The notes: generated by a model from the letters alone, not told the origin. DNA of 64,000 bases from Methylomonas methanica (GCF_001644035.1 NZ_LUUG01000045.1:28612-92611), one strand, 5' to 3'. Numbered from the stretch's first letter, positions 1 to 9,206 are shown. Program-made: numbers and translations.

Positions 1-2627
1 TGCGCTTGTTGATGTGAAAGCTCTGTCCATTCAAACGACATACCTTGCGGAAGCGTTTGTTTAGCCAGTTCTTCCATCCGCTCCATAGCCGTACCAGAAG
101 CGATTCCTGGCGCAGCAGCGCCCATGATTTCCGCGGCTGGGAACATGTTGTAACGCGGGATGCGATAAGGCATGGATTGCTCTTTGAAATCGGTCACAGC
201 GCTCAGCGGCACCATTTCACCGGCAGCATTTCTCACTTTGTATTTGCCAATATCTCCTGGAGTTTTACGGAATTCAGCATCCCCTTGGGCGAATACGGGA
301 TAAGTGCGACCCAAATAATTGAAATCATTCACATATTGCGAACCAAGATATAACTGAATAGTCGAGAACACATCCGTTGGCGTGAGCCCGACTTTTTCAG
401 CCTTTAAGCGATCGATGTCGGCATAAAGCGACGGCGCACCAGCATTAAATAGCGTGAACACTCCAGCAAAGGTTTTATCTTTATTCGCGGCAGCAACGAG
501 ATCGTTGGTCGCTTTTGCGAGAGCTTGTGGCCCAAGACCTTCACGATCTTGGATCATCATTTTAAAACCACCAGCCGCCCCCAACCCCTGTACCGCAGGA
601 GGATTGATTACGATCAGATAGGCTTTCTTATAATCCGCGAATTTTTCGCGCATTTTCACCAGCATTTCCGCAGCAGTGGTACCGGGTATATACTCACCGT
701 AAAGTGAGGGAAGTGACGTGAAGATCGTCCCAACATTAGAGGCAATTGTATTTGTCGTCACATCGAATCCAGCTGTGGGCGATGTATGTTTTATGCCAGG
801 AATGCTCAATGCCATATCATTGACTTCACGTACTACTTCGTCCGTGCGGGACAGGCTGGAACCGGGCGGTAACATAACGATGATCGCCTCATACCCAATG
901 TCCTGATCCGGAATAAAGCCGGTTGGCATACGCGACATTTGGAAGCCTGTTACGCTGATTAACCCGACATAAACTATAAGAATACTCGCAGTAACACGCA
1001 CAAAACGGCTGGTCATATTGCCATAACTGATCGAGAGCCATGCGAATCCACGATTAAAGTGGTCGAAGAGAGGGTTCTTAAAGCGTGCTACACCGCGTGG
1101 CTTCTCATATAACTCGCCAGTCTTATGCGGTATTAGCAGTATCGCGCAAAGCGCTGGGCTCAGCGTGAGAGATACAAAACTCGAGATTATTGTGGAAGCA
1201 GAAATTGTGATCGCAAACTGTTTAAAGAAAAGCCCCGGAATTCCGAAGACGAAGGCCAAAGGTACGAAAACTGCGCAGAGTGTAAGAGTAATAGCAATTA
1301 ATGCGCCAGACACCTCGTTCATCGTGCGATGCGCGGCTTCTTTAGGTAGCATACCCGTTGCCATATTGCGTTCGACGTTTTCCACCACCACAATAGCGTC
1401 ATCAACCACAATACCTACTGCTAGCACGAGGCCGAAAAGCGAGAGATTATTGATAGAGATTCCAAACATCGAGAGGATAGTGAAGGCACCGACCAGAGAA
1501 ACGGGAATAGCTACCACGGGAATCAGAGTAGCCCGCCAGTTTTGAAGAAAGAGATACACCACGCCGACTACAAGAATAATGGCGATAAAGATGGTTTCGA
1601 TTACTTCATGAATCGACTGGCTTACGAAGGTGGTAGGATCGTAAATGTTGATATAATCAACACCGGTCGGGAAGGATTTTTTAAGCTCGGCCATCTTATC
1701 CCAAATGGCGTGCTCTACCTCTACTACGTTAGCGTCAGGTGTCGGGATAACCCACCAAGGTGCGGAAATATGCTTATCAGCATAAGCGATTGAACCGTAA
1801 TCTACAGAACCAATTTCAGCTCGGCCAATATCACGGATGCGAGTGATGCGACCTTGATTATCCGATTTGACGATAATGTCGGCAAACTGATCAGGAGAAG
1901 TTAACCGTCCGAGAGCTTCTACGTTGATCTGGAAAGCTGCATCGGTCGCCACTGGCGGGGCATTGAGATTACCAGTCGATACCTGTGCGTTTTGGGCGCG
2001 AAGGGCGCTCATAATCTCGCTGGCGCTGATGTTATAGGCTGCAGCTTTGTCTGGATCAATCCAGATACGCATCGCATACTGACGTTCTCCCAAAGCCCAA
2101 AAATCAGCTACACCGGGAATACGCGCGATCTCATCACGAACATGAAGCATGTAATTTGACAGATATTCGGCGCTACGCGACCCATCCGGTGAATAAACAT
2201 GTACGCCTAGCAATAGCGATTGGATAGTCTTTTTCACCTGCACGCCTTGCAGCTGCACTTCTTGCGGCAAGCGTGTCAATACGTCCTGCACACGATTTCG
2301 CGTCAGCAACAGAGCGGTATTGGCGTCAGTGCCAACCTTAAAAATGACAGTAATCGCCAGCCTGCCATCACTAGTTGATTGGCTAGTGATATAGTCCATG
2401 CCCTCCACGCCATTGATCGCTTGCTCAAGCGGCGTCGCGACAGTGCGGGCAATGGTATCTGCAGATGCACCAGGAAATGTGGTCGTAATTTGAATTGTGG
2501 TGGGAACAATACTCGGATACTGTGCGATCGGTAATTTAACCATCGCTGCCAACCCGAAAACGATGATGAAGATATTGATGACTATCGCAAAACGCGGGCG
2601 ATCTATGAAGAAATGTGTCAGTTTCAT
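1..2627 (-). CDS. RND efflux pump, HAE1/AcrB type (3' end outside window)
   Basis: Inner-membrane proton-driven drug exporter subunit. About 875 residues are present; the C-terminal part lies beyond base 1. The start at 2627 gives MKLTHFFIDRPRFAIVIN, a typical AcrB-family N-terminus with the first membrane segment, followed by the pore-domain phrase AQYPSIVPTTIQI. The TM4 segment GLVLAVGIVVDDAIVVVENV has the paired aspartates needed for proton relay. It lies 5 bp after the adaptor gene 2633-3895, so the two form one operon. No outer-membrane factor is visible; it could lie beyond the edge. Expression is probably controlled by the divergent HxlR regulator. The family call is secure; the substrate is not predictable. 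Confidence 0.96.
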   Translation of the reverse strand, partial: MKLTHFFIDRPRFAIVINIFIIVFGLAAMVKLPIAQYPSIVPTTIQITTTFPGASADTIARTVATPLEQAINGVEGMDYITSQSTSDGRLAITVIFKVGTDANTALLLTRNRVQDVLTRLPQEVQLQGVQVKKTIQSLLLGVHVYSPDGSRSAEYLSNYMLHVRDEIARIPGVADFWALGERQYAMRIWIDPDKAAAYNISASEIMSALRAQNAQVSTGNLNAPPVATDAAFQINVEALGRLTSPDQFADIIVKSDNQGRITRIRDIGRAEIGSVDYGSIAYADKHISAPWWVIPTPDANVVEVEHAIWDKMAELKKSFPTGVDYINIYDPTTFVSQSIHEVIETIFIAIILVVGVVYLFLQNWRATLIPVVAIPVSLVGAFTILSMFGISINNLSLFGLVLAVGIVVDDAIVVVENVERNMATGMLPKEAAHRTMNEVSGALIAITLTLCAVFVPLAFVFGIPGLFFKQFAITISASTIISSFVSLTLSPALCAILLIPHKTGELYEKPRGVARFKNPLFDHFNRGFAWLSISYGNMTSRFVRVTASILIVYVGLISVTGFQMSRMPTGFIPDQDIGYEAIIVMLPPGSSLSRTDEVVREVNDMALSIPGIKHTSPTAGFDVTTNTIASNVGTIFTSLPSLYGEYIPGTTAAEMLVKMREKFADYKKAYLIVINPPAVQGLGAAGGFKMMIQDREGLGPQALAKATNDLVAAANKDKTFAGVFTLFNAGAPSLYADIDRLKAEKVGLTPTDVFSTIQLYLGSQYVNDFNYLGRTYPVFAQGDAEFRKTPGDIGKYKVRNAAGEMVPLSAVTDFKEQSMPYRIPRYNMFPAAEIMGAAAPGIASGTAMERMEELAKQTLPQGMSFEWTELSHQQA

Positions 2628-2632
2628 GTTGA

Positions 2633-3895
2633 TTACTCTTTATTTTTTTGATTTACGGATTCGGTTTTCGCGTTCATTGGCTTCACTTTCGCGCCGGGAG
2701 CAGCCGAAGCCATACCTTCGATAATCACCAAGTCACTAGCGCCGATACCCGATTTGATGACGCGCATTCCATCATGTAAGTCACCTACTTCAACTCGCTT
2801 AGGCTTCACCGTTCCATCGTGATCGACGGTCAGTACGATATGGTTGGATTGATCAGGTGTAGCCGCCGCATCCGGCACCAACAAGGTTGATTCAGCTGAA
2901 GTCAGAGCTAAGCGGACACGAGCGAAGCCGCCTGGAGTGAGTAACAGATCTTTGTTGGGAATTGTGGCTCGAGCACGGATGGTGCCGCTGGAACGGTCGA
3001 TGGCGTTATCTACGAAATCCAGTGTTCCTGTGCGATTCAGTTTTGCGTCACCGAGATCCACATAAACTTTGCTAGCCAACTCGCCTTTCTCGGTCATGCG
3101 CTGACGTTGGAAGGTTTGGTAATCGGCTTCGCTCATATCGAAATTTAGGTAAATCGGGTCGAGAGATACGATGGTGGTCAGTAAGGTAGTTGGCCCGGTA
3201 CCTGCGCGATTACCTGCAATCAGGTTGCCGACCGATACTTGGTGCGTGCCTATTTTTCCGCTGAAGGGAGCTATGATGCTCGCGTGATCAAGATCGAACT
3301 TTGCATCGCGTACCAGCGCCTTTGCTACGTTTACTAAAGCAGAAGCGGCTTGTTGATCGGCCAAACGTTGCTCTACGTTTTGTGTAGTACCGGCATCCGT
3401 TTCTTTCAGAACTTTTGCCCGTGTTAATTCTTGATTTGCCAACTGCAGCTTTGCCTGTGCATTTTCCAGTTGAGCCGTCGCTTGACTGTATCTGATTTCG
3501 TAAGGAGTCTGGTCAATGGTAAAAAGCGGATCGCCCTTTTTTACGAGATCACCGTCTTTAAAATGTATCTTTTCTAATGTACCGCCGACCTGGGGACGCA
3601 GTTCAACATGCTCAACGGCAGCAAACTGACCAAGGAACTTTAAGTGAGTTTCAAAATTTCCTTTCAAAGGAGAACTAACGATCACGCTCGGTGGATCCAT
3701 AACTTGCTCTAAAGTTGTTTCGGTTGCAAAAAGTTCGTGCGCACAATAGCCACCCATCATGACAACGCTAAAAATGACAAAACGATTAATTTTTTTTCCG
3801 CTTGAGGCCTTTTTAATTAACCGCGAATAGTTCGGTGAGTTAGGCTGAGAAACGTACGGTTCGAAGTTTGAACGTTGAGAAGCTTCGTTATTCAT
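2633..3895 (-). CDS. RND periplasmic adaptor (HlyD/AcrA family)
   Basis: Membrane-fusion protein linking the RND pump to an outer-membrane channel, 420 residues. A signal-anchor segment lies near residues 37-53. Then come the barrel-sandwich half LRPQVGGTLEKIHFKDGDLVKKGDPLF, an alpha-hairpin region rich in Q/A/L (about 125-185), the second lipoyl half with APFSGKIG, and the beta-barrel domain. There is no lipobox cysteine, so it is anchored by the N-terminal helix. It is first in the operon with the pump gene. The long AT-rich start region has no very strong ribosome site, so a start a few codons later is possible. Confidence 0.93.
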   Translation of the reverse strand: MNNEASQRSNFEPYVSQPNSPNYSRLIKKASSGKKINRFVIFSVVMMGGYCAHELFATETTLEQVMDPPSVIVSSPLKGNFETHLKFLGQFAAVEHVELRPQVGGTLEKIHFKDGDLVKKGDPLFTIDQTPYEIRYSQATAQLENAQAKLQLANQELTRAKVLKETDAGTTQNVEQRLADQQAASALVNVAKALVRDAKFDLDHASIIAPFSGKIGTHQVSVGNLIAGNRAGTGPTTLLTTIVSLDPIYLNFDMSEADYQTFQRQRMTEKGELASKVYVDLGDAKLNRTGTLDFVDNAIDRSSGTIRARATIPNKDLLLTPGGFARVRLALTSAESTLLVPDAAATPDQSNHIVLTVDHDGTVKPKRVEVGDLHDGMRVIKSGIGASDLVIIEGMASAAPGAKVKPMNAKTESVNQKNKE

Positions 3896-4163
3896 AAAAT
3901 GCCCTTTTGAATATTGTTTGTTTAAAAGACTCTACGGAGGTAGTTATCGATGATGGCGTCATTGACTTGCTTTGCCTTCAGATCTGTAAATTTCGACACT
4001 GCAAGCCAGATAAATTCACCTGGCTCGCCTACAAATGCTGCTTTTAAAACATCGCCAGATAAGCTAACGAACATATCTAACAACCCTGAAATAAAAAATT
4101 TTTCTCTTATAATTCATAATCTTTCCTTCTCATTTCGCTTCATTTTTTGAAGCGACTGCAATT

Positions 4164-4234
4164 AGTGTAGATACTATTGTTTTTGCTGTCAATATTTTTT
4201 TTGTATTGACTATGTGTAATGTAGTTGCTATAGT
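4164..4234. promoter_or_regulatory. Back-to-back promoters with inverted repeat between efflux operon and hxlR
   Basis: Rightward promoter: TTGACT (4206-4211), 17 bp, TATAGT (4229-4234). Leftward promoter: TTGACA (4192-4187), 17 bp, TACACT (4169-4164). The two -35 boxes lie inside the perfect inverted repeat GTCAATA (4188-4194) / TATTGAC (4204-4210) with a 9-bp spacer. A dimeric regulator bound here would cover both -35 boxes, which fits HxlR control of itself and the pump. That control is inferred. Confidence 0.75.
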
Positions 4235-4279
4235 TTTATTGCCTATTAACGATACGAAGTCATTTATTGAGAGGGGCTT

Positions 4280-4708
4280 ATGAAAGGCAAAGACAAAAAA
4301 ACATGTGAAAAGCATCGAGACATGTGCTCAATTTCAAGAGCAATTGACAAAATAGGTGACTCCTGGAGCCTATTAATTTTGCGTGACCTAGGCCAAGGCC
4401 TAACACGCTATGAAGAATTTAGAGAAAATCTGGAAATTTCTCCCGCTACACTGAGCAAACGGCTTTCGATGCTGGTCGAAGAAGGGCTGGTGGTAAAAAA
4501 AATCTACCAAGACAATCCGTTGCGTGCGCAATATGTTCTGACCTCGATGGGTCAGGATTTCATGCCCGTCTTGGCGATGATTATGGTTTGGGGCAATGAA
4601 TACGCATCACCTAATGGCACTGATGAGCAATTGGTTGAAAAGACAACTCGCAAAGAGATTTCATCAAACGTTGTGAATGCAGAAAAACGATGTGCCGATC
4701 ACGTTTGA
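4280..4708 (+). CDS. HxlR-family winged-helix regulator
   Basis: DNA-binding regulator of 142 residues. The family core is at about 15-100: CSISRAIDKIGDSWSLLILRDL, then RYEEFRENL--ISPATLSKRLSMLVEEGLV, the recognition helix and wing. Cys16 at the head of the domain is in the place where redox- or electrophile-sensing members carry their reactive cysteine, and further cysteines lie at 9 and 138. The start has GAGAGGGG just upstream. It is divergent from the efflux operon and shares its promoter region, so it most likely controls it. The ligand is unknown. Confidence 0.92.
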   Translation: MKGKDKKTCEKHRDMCSISRAIDKIGDSWSLLILRDLGQGLTRYEEFRENLEISPATLSKRLSMLVEEGLVVKKIYQDNPLRAQYVLTSMGQDFMPVLAMIMVWGNEYASPNGTDEQLVEKTTRKEISSNVVNAEKRCADHV

Positions 4709-4870
4709 AATACTTGTGCTCGCTAGTGGCCTGCCTCTCCTTGGAATTTCGTATGACAATTTCTAAATACATTAGATCTAATCTAACTACCGTGATTGCA
4801 TCGGCTCAAAACCAAATTTTAATTAGCTATTGCCTCAATCAAATTTCTCACCTGCGAGTAATATGAAGCT

Positions 4871-5755
4871 ATGAACGAGCTATATCCTTATAAGTACCCG
4901 TTTGATTGGATAGAAACATTGGAGTTCTTGAAAGCTCGGTCAATTAAAGGAGTGGAGTTGGTTACGGACGAATGTTATTTGCGCACTGTGCGAATCGGCA
5001 AGCATTTTGGATGGATCAAGGTATCTCATGTGCCAGAGACGCATTCGCTAAAGATGGAATATTCGCCGTCTTTATTGCCGGCGCAGCCAGCATTGCAGAA
5101 TCGTTTACACAAGCTGTTTGATCTTGCGGCAGATCCCGATCTAATCAATGCGCATCTCATAAAACATAAGTTGCTCAAAACCAGCATAGCAAAACATCCC
5201 GGCCTGCGCGTTCTTGGTGCATTTGACGAATTTGAAATGGCGATTCGTACCATACTTAGTCAGCAGATCACTGTGAGAGCCGCCACTGCCATTTTCTATC
5301 GATTTACGAATGCTTTTGGCGAAAATATTATCACGCCATTTCCCGAACTCTCTCGACTAACCGTACAGGCAGAAACGGTCGCCAGGGCAACGGTGGACGC
5401 TATTGCTGAGCTCGGTATTGTGAGTGCACGCGCCAAATGTATTATTGTGATGGCTCAAGCCTTTGTTTCGGAAGGATTCCTTCTTGAGCCGAAATTAAAG
5501 CCAGAAACAGCAATTGAAAAGCTGGTTAAGCTACCGGGGATCGGGCCGTGGACGGCTCACAATATCGCTATGCGAGGCCTAAACTGGTCGGATGCCTTTC
5601 CGAAGGAAGATATCGCCGTGCGCAATGTTTTGGGCGGCGTGACTGCTCAAGAGGCAGAAGAGTTATCACAGTTATGGCGGCCATATCGCAGCTATGCGGT
5701 GATACATCTTTGGAAAATGTCATCTGAAAATCACACTAACAAATTGAAATGCTAA
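4871..5755 (+). CDS. alkA: DNA-3-methyladenine glycosylase II (AlkA type)
   Basis: Base-excision glycosylase that removes alkylated purines, 294 residues. It has an AlkA N-terminal domain (about 1-100), then an HhH-GPD domain with EMAIRTILSQQITVRAA near 125 and the hairpin LVKLPGIGPWTAHNIAMR near 220. The catalytic aspartate is in FPKEDIAVR near 247. There is no fused Ada domain and no ada gene nearby. Its stop overlaps the next ORF's long form by a few bases. With the Ogt gene at 6921 it makes an alkylation-repair neighbourhood. Confidence 0.93.
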   Translation: MNELYPYKYPFDWIETLEFLKARSIKGVELVTDECYLRTVRIGKHFGWIKVSHVPETHSLKMEYSPSLLPAQPALQNRLHKLFDLAADPDLINAHLIKHKLLKTSIAKHPGLRVLGAFDEFEMAIRTILSQQITVRAATAIFYRFTNAFGENIITPFPELSRLTVQAETVARATVDAIAELGIVSARAKCIIVMAQAFVSEGFLLEPKLKPETAIEKLVKLPGIGPWTAHNIAMRGLNWSDAFPKEDIAVRNVLGGVTAQEAEELSQLWRPYRSYAVIHLWKMSSENHTNKLKC

Positions 5756-5766
5756 AAGGGGGACAC

Positions 5767-6279
5767 ATGTACTATCAGATACTTTCACAATGTATTCATA
5801 GCCTTACACAAATAGAGGCATGGCTTGATAAAGCTGAGCAATATGCAACGGATAAGAAATTCGATGTGAATATACTCATGCATAGCCGCCTCGCGCCTGA
5901 CATGAAAGATTTCATCTATCAGGTCACTAGCGCGTGCGATTATGTTAAAGCAGGTTCGGCTCGGCTAACTGGCCAAACGCCGCCAAAGCATGAGGACACT
6001 GAACAAACGATTGAAGAAGCTCGTGATCGTATCAAGAAAACCATCACCTTTGCAGAAAGCGTAAAAGAAGTGCAATTTGAGAGAGCTGGCGAACACATGA
6101 TTACGGTTTCGTGGCAACCTGGCAAGCTTATTAGAGGAGAAGATTATCTTCTTCAAATTATCATTCCGAATTTCTTTTTTCATTTGACAACCGCCTACAA
6201 TATTCTTCGCCACAATGGCGTTGAAATCGGCAAAATGGACTATTTGGGCAGTATGAATTTTGTTGAGATTACTCGTTAA
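5767..6279 (+). CDS. DUF1993 family protein
   Basis: A 170-residue cytoplasmic protein. It begins MYYQILSQCIHSLTQIEAWLDKAEQYA and ends with the HLTTAYNILRHNGVEIGKMDYLG signature typical of DUF1993, a helical-bundle family resembling DinB. The start at 5767 is chosen because AAAGGGGG lies 7 bases upstream; an in-frame start at 5749 is less likely. It follows alkA by 11 bp and is probably cotranscribed. Its biochemical role is not known. Confidence 0.85.
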   Translation: MYYQILSQCIHSLTQIEAWLDKAEQYATDKKFDVNILMHSRLAPDMKDFIYQVTSACDYVKAGSARLTGQTPPKHEDTEQTIEEARDRIKKTITFAESVKEVQFERAGEHMITVSWQPGKLIRGEDYLLQIIIPNFFFHLTTAYNILRHNGVEIGKMDYLGSMNFVEITR

Positions 6280-6492
6280 GAAGTCGAGTACTCCGAGATG
6301 GAACAATAAAATTTGCTTTAACTAAGCTTTTGCTATTTCTCCGAATTATTGAGTTAGATTAAGTAGAGCTTGTGTTAGGCAATCATAGCTCTCCTATATT
6401 AACGGGCTGCCATGCAGCAAGTCAGTAATCCCATAAAACAATGTGGTCTTTGTTACAGCACTAATCACCACGCACGATAACGAGAGTGCAAC

Positions 6493-6924
6493 ATGAGCAA
6501 ACATATCCATCTAGTCAAAGTTGCTGTAGGGACAAATTCTTTTAACGATCTTAAAGAATGGCAAGTTCAACTTGCTTGTAAAAAAGCCGCCAAAGGAGAA
6601 AACGGCACGCTTATACACATTACCCGTCACACACCTAAGCGTGCAGGGGAGTTGCTTGATAATGGTTCTATTTATTGGGTGATCAAAGGCCATATCAGGG
6701 CGCGTAACCGCATTCTTGAATTACGGCCGATGATGTATGACGGCATAAAGCATTGTGGGATTGTTTATGACCCACAGCTGATCCGTGTAGCTCCAGATCC
6801 GCGCCGCCCATTTCAAGGATGGCGTTATCTCGAAGCAAAGGACGCTCCATCAGATATTGATAACAATGTTTACGATATATTTGAAACCATGTTGATTGAG
6901 TTTACAGGGTCAGACTTAAAATGA
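6493..6924 (+). CDS. DUF1489 family protein
   Basis: A 143-residue protein with the family phrases HITRHTPKRAGELLDNGSIYWVIKGHIRARNRILEL and, near 113, RRPFQGWRYLEAKDAPSD. DUF1489 proteins are common in alphaproteobacteria and have no assigned reaction. GAGAG lies 8-12 bases before the start. The last codon and stop overlap the ogt-like gene in an ATGA junction (6921-6924), so the two are translationally coupled, which hints at a link with alkylation repair. Confidence 0.85.
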   Translation: MSKHIHLVKVAVGTNSFNDLKEWQVQLACKKAAKGENGTLIHITRHTPKRAGELLDNGSIYWVIKGHIRARNRILELRPMMYDGIKHCGIVYDPQLIRVAPDPRRPFQGWRYLEAKDAPSDIDNNVYDIFETMLIEFTGSDLK

Positions 6925-7406
6925 GCTATGTTTTTACAGCATTTCAGTCTCCAGTAGGCGAATTAAAGTTGGTAGCCAGTGATCAGGGTTTGATGGCAAT
7001 TTTGTGGGCGAATGACAATCCAAATCGCGTGCCACTTGGCTCGATGAAGCGAGATGATGCGAATCCGGTATTGATACAAACTCGCTTGCAACTGGAGCAA
7101 TATTTTGCCGGAAAGCGGCAGCGATTCGTGTTGCCGCTTAATTTTGTCGGTACGGATTTTCAAAAACTAGTATGGCAATCACTACTTACAATCCCATTTG
7201 GCGAAACCCGAAGTTACGGGCAAATCGCTCTACAAATTGGCAAACCAAAGGCAGCGCGAGCGGTCGGAACCGCTAACGGTCGCAATCCGATATCTATTGT
7301 TATACCGTGTCATCGAGTAATTGGCTCCAATGGTGAACTTACAGGCTTTGCCGGTGGGTTGAAAGCAAAGGCTTATCTGATCGAGATTGAAAATCCGGAA
7401 ACATAG
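6921..7406 (+). CDS. ogt: Methylated-DNA-[protein]-cysteine S-methyltransferase
   Basis: Suicide repair protein that takes alkyl groups from O6-alkylguanine or O4-alkylthymine, 161 residues. The active-site motif IVIPCHRVIG is near 126-135, with the acceptor cysteine at about 130. Before it lies the DNA-binding helix-turn-helix IPFGETRSYGQIALQIGKPKAARAVGTANGRNP. The length matches single-domain Ogt rather than the longer Ada. It is coupled to the DUF1489 gene. Confidence 0.95.
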   Translation: MSYVFTAFQSPVGELKLVASDQGLMAILWANDNPNRVPLGSMKRDDANPVLIQTRLQLEQYFAGKRQRFVLPLNFVGTDFQKLVWQSLLTIPFGETRSYGQIALQIGKPKAARAVGTANGRNPISIVIPCHRVIGSNGELTGFAGGLKAKAYLIEIENPET

Positions 7407-7435
7407 ACCGTCTTCGGGCAGATAGTGAACCCAGA

Positions 7436-7465
7436 TTGATTTGATTTGATTTAATTTGATTTACC
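7436..7465. repeat. TTTGA-type short tandem repeat
   Basis: Five-base units of the form GATTT are repeated in tandem, with one variant unit, 30 bases after the ogt stop. This is a simple-sequence tract with no clear role. The rest of 7407-7655 shows no gene. Confidence 0.6.
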
Positions 7466-7654
7466 GGATTTTCGTCCGATAAGCCATTGTCTGGGTAGTA
7501 TAAAATTATTGCTCACTTTAACTAAACATTAAGAGCTATCTCAGCGTTATTCAGTACTAAGTCTTCGGCTGAAAGTTGCTGGAAAAAGGTTTCCTCCGTT
7601 GGGACCCAGATATACATATTAAATAGCTCTAAGGGATAGATTCTGGCAGAGTAA

Positions 7655-8285
7655 ATATCCCCCGGCAAAGCCGGGGGCTTTATGGTGTGAACCGCTCAAA
7701 GCGGTAAATAGGGTCGCTAACGCGGCCCTTTAGAACTGGCCGCCAATAGGCGGCGACTCATTGCCAAAGGTTCATTTGCTCAACTCGCTGGTCTTCATGC
7801 TCTTGATGCCGGATATAGTCCCGAATCATCGTTTCATCACGACCCACTGTTAGCCTCGCGCCCAAAAATGCTGTCCGACAAAGTTACGCTTCTTTTCGCC
7901 ATAAACCCGGGCCAAATGAATCGCACTCTTCCCTTTGATATAACCAATGACCTGCGACACTGCATATTTGGGCGGAATCGAAATCAACATATGCACATGA
8001 TCCGACATCAAATGCCCTTCCAATATCCGGCTCTCCTTTTGGCTCGCTAGCCTTCGGAAAACTTCACCTAAATGCTTTCGCAACGCCTTATACAACGTCT
8101 TTCGTCGACACTTCGGGATAAACACCACATGATATTTGCACTCCCATTTGGAGTGGCTTAAGCTCTCGTTCTCGTCCATCAGGTTCTCCTCTGTCGTGTG
8201 CTTGGCGGCTCACGCTCTCGAGTGTCCTGGTGGACTCCTCTAAATGTCAAACTTCGGCTGTCTCCCCGGCAGAGCCGGGGGATTT
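7655..8285 (-). mobile_element. IS200/IS605-family insertion, tnpA only, decayed
   Basis: The element is bounded by two near-identical subterminal hairpins: CCCCCGGC-AAA-GCCGGGGG at 7659-7677 and CCCCGGC-AGA-GCCGGGG at 8264-8280. These are the imperfect palindromes that TnpA of this family recognises as single strands. Between the left hairpin and the gene lie three more hairpins (7691-7705, 7711-7728, 7739-7754). There is no tnpB. Exact ends cannot be fixed because this family makes no target duplication. Confidence 0.8.
7757..8179 (-). pseudogene. tnpA: IS200/IS605 transposase TnpA, frameshifted
   Basis: Y1 HUH transposase. The intact part (8179-7850, 109 residues) carries the HUH motif HVHM at 61-64 and runs to HFWARG, then stops. 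Intact relatives continue with a GYFVSTVGRDE-like segment. Here that segment is shortened and the frame changes: the next frame reads LTVGRDETMIRDYIRHQEHE and ends near 7757. The tyrosine of the IRDYIR helix, the expected nucleophile, is therefore separated from the HUH half. A deletion of about ten bases explains it. The product should be inactive. Confidence 0.85.
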
Positions 8286-8331
8286 CTCATGATTGGTTAA
8301 TGAGTACGCCGACACTTTCGAAGTAGATCTA

Positions 8332-8370
8332 ACAAAAATGCCAAGCCTGCTTTTCCGCTGGCTTGGCATT
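8332..8370 (-). terminator. Rho-independent terminator after the TetR gene
   Basis: The perfect 11-bp inverted repeat AATGCCAAGCC (8337-8347) / GGCTTGGCATT (8360-8370) is followed, on the minus strand, by TTTTTGTT. This is the right form and orientation to end transcription of the TetR gene 110 bases upstream. Confidence 0.8.
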
Positions 8371-8478
8371 CATAATCATTATCTGGGAAACCGCATCTAT
8401 CTGGTTGCATCTTACACAATGGCTGTTAACAATGAATGGCGTTCGCGATAAATCTTGCCTCGCTTCCGGCAGTAACCA

Positions 8479-9111
8479 TTATTGAGCGACTTTCTTTTTG
8501 CGTGCGGCGCTTTCAAAAGCAGGCATCTTTGTAGGGTTTTTTTTCGACTGCTCCAGAAGGCGATGATTCATCACATCGAGAATGTATTTTGACAGCTTTG
8601 CGTCTTCGATGAGCCTCGACATCGTGATGGCACCAATCATCGCGGAAAGCGTAAATATTGCATCATCTTTTGCCGAAGCGTCGGAGTCTTCGCCAGCTAC
8701 ATCAATGGCGATGTCGATCAACTGCTTTAGTCCGCTGGCAACACCTTCGCGCGTAGACGTTTCGGCACGCGCCAGCTCACTTCCCATTTGGATCACTGGA
8801 CAACCGCCCAGTTCGCCGTCGCGAAACTCAGATGTCAAATAATTCTGAAGGTAACGAACAAAATCCGATGGTCCCTTTTCAGCAGCTGATCGCGCAGCTT
8901 CGACGAAAACGTCCATACTGACCCCGGCGGCTTCAGCAACCAACGCTTCTTTTGAAGAGAAATGCCGATAGAACGCCCCATGCGTCAATCCCGCAGCGAG
9001 CATAATTTCGGCCACTCCAGTCGCATCAATGCCTTTCTTCTTAAAAGCCTGTGCAGCAACCTCAACGATGCGTTTATGCGTCTCAATCGTCTCAGCTTTC
9101 GACTTCTTCAT
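8479..9111 (-). CDS. TetR-family repressor
   Basis: Regulator of 210 residues. The N-terminal helix-turn-helix (about 10-55) reads RIVEVAAQAFKKKGIDATGV..MLAAGLTHGAFYRHFSSKEALV, a classic TetR domain. The C-terminal half (EFRDGELGGCPVIQMGSELAR) resembles regulators of reactive-compound detoxification, with a cysteine near residue 104 that could sense electrophiles. It is last in a run of leftward genes and has its own promoter and operator at 9173-9206. It probably represses itself and the isochorismatase-DJ-1-cupin genes. Confidence 0.92.
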   Translation of the reverse strand: MKKSKAETIETHKRIVEVAAQAFKKKGIDATGVAEIMLAAGLTHGAFYRHFSSKEALVAEAAGVSMDVFVEAARSAAEKGPSDFVRYLQNYLTSEFRDGELGGCPVIQMGSELARAETSTREGVASGLKQLIDIAIDVAGEDSDASAKDDAIFTLSAMIGAITMSRLIEDAKLSKYILDVMNHRLLEQSKKNPTKMPAFESAARKKKVAQ

Positions 9112-9150
9112 TACATTTTCCTTTCAAACCACCTCGGTACAGGAGTTGGA

Positions 9151-9206
9151 TCTAAAAACAACGATCTCTATGTTTTAGATGATAATATATATCTAAAATA
9201 CTTCAA
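9151..9206 (-). promoter_or_regulatory. Promoter and operator of the TetR gene
   Basis: Leftward promoter TTGAAG (9206-9201), 16 bp, TATCAT (9184-9179). It is covered by the inverted repeat TTTTAGAT (9173-9180), 10 bp, ATCTAAAA (9191-9198). A further half-site TCTAAAA lies at 9151-9157. The word TTTTAGATGAT recurs exactly at 12025-12035 in front of the isochorismatase gene. Confidence 0.75.

Noticed and set aside
3950..4150. 66-residue plus-strand frame in the efflux-hxlR gap
   Set aside because: No ribosome site, atypical composition, and it covers the leftward promoter region.
7659..8280. Paired GCCGGGGG hairpins as terminators of neighbouring genes
   Set aside because: They flank the IS200/IS605 transposase at both ends and lack T-tracts, so transposon ends explain them better.
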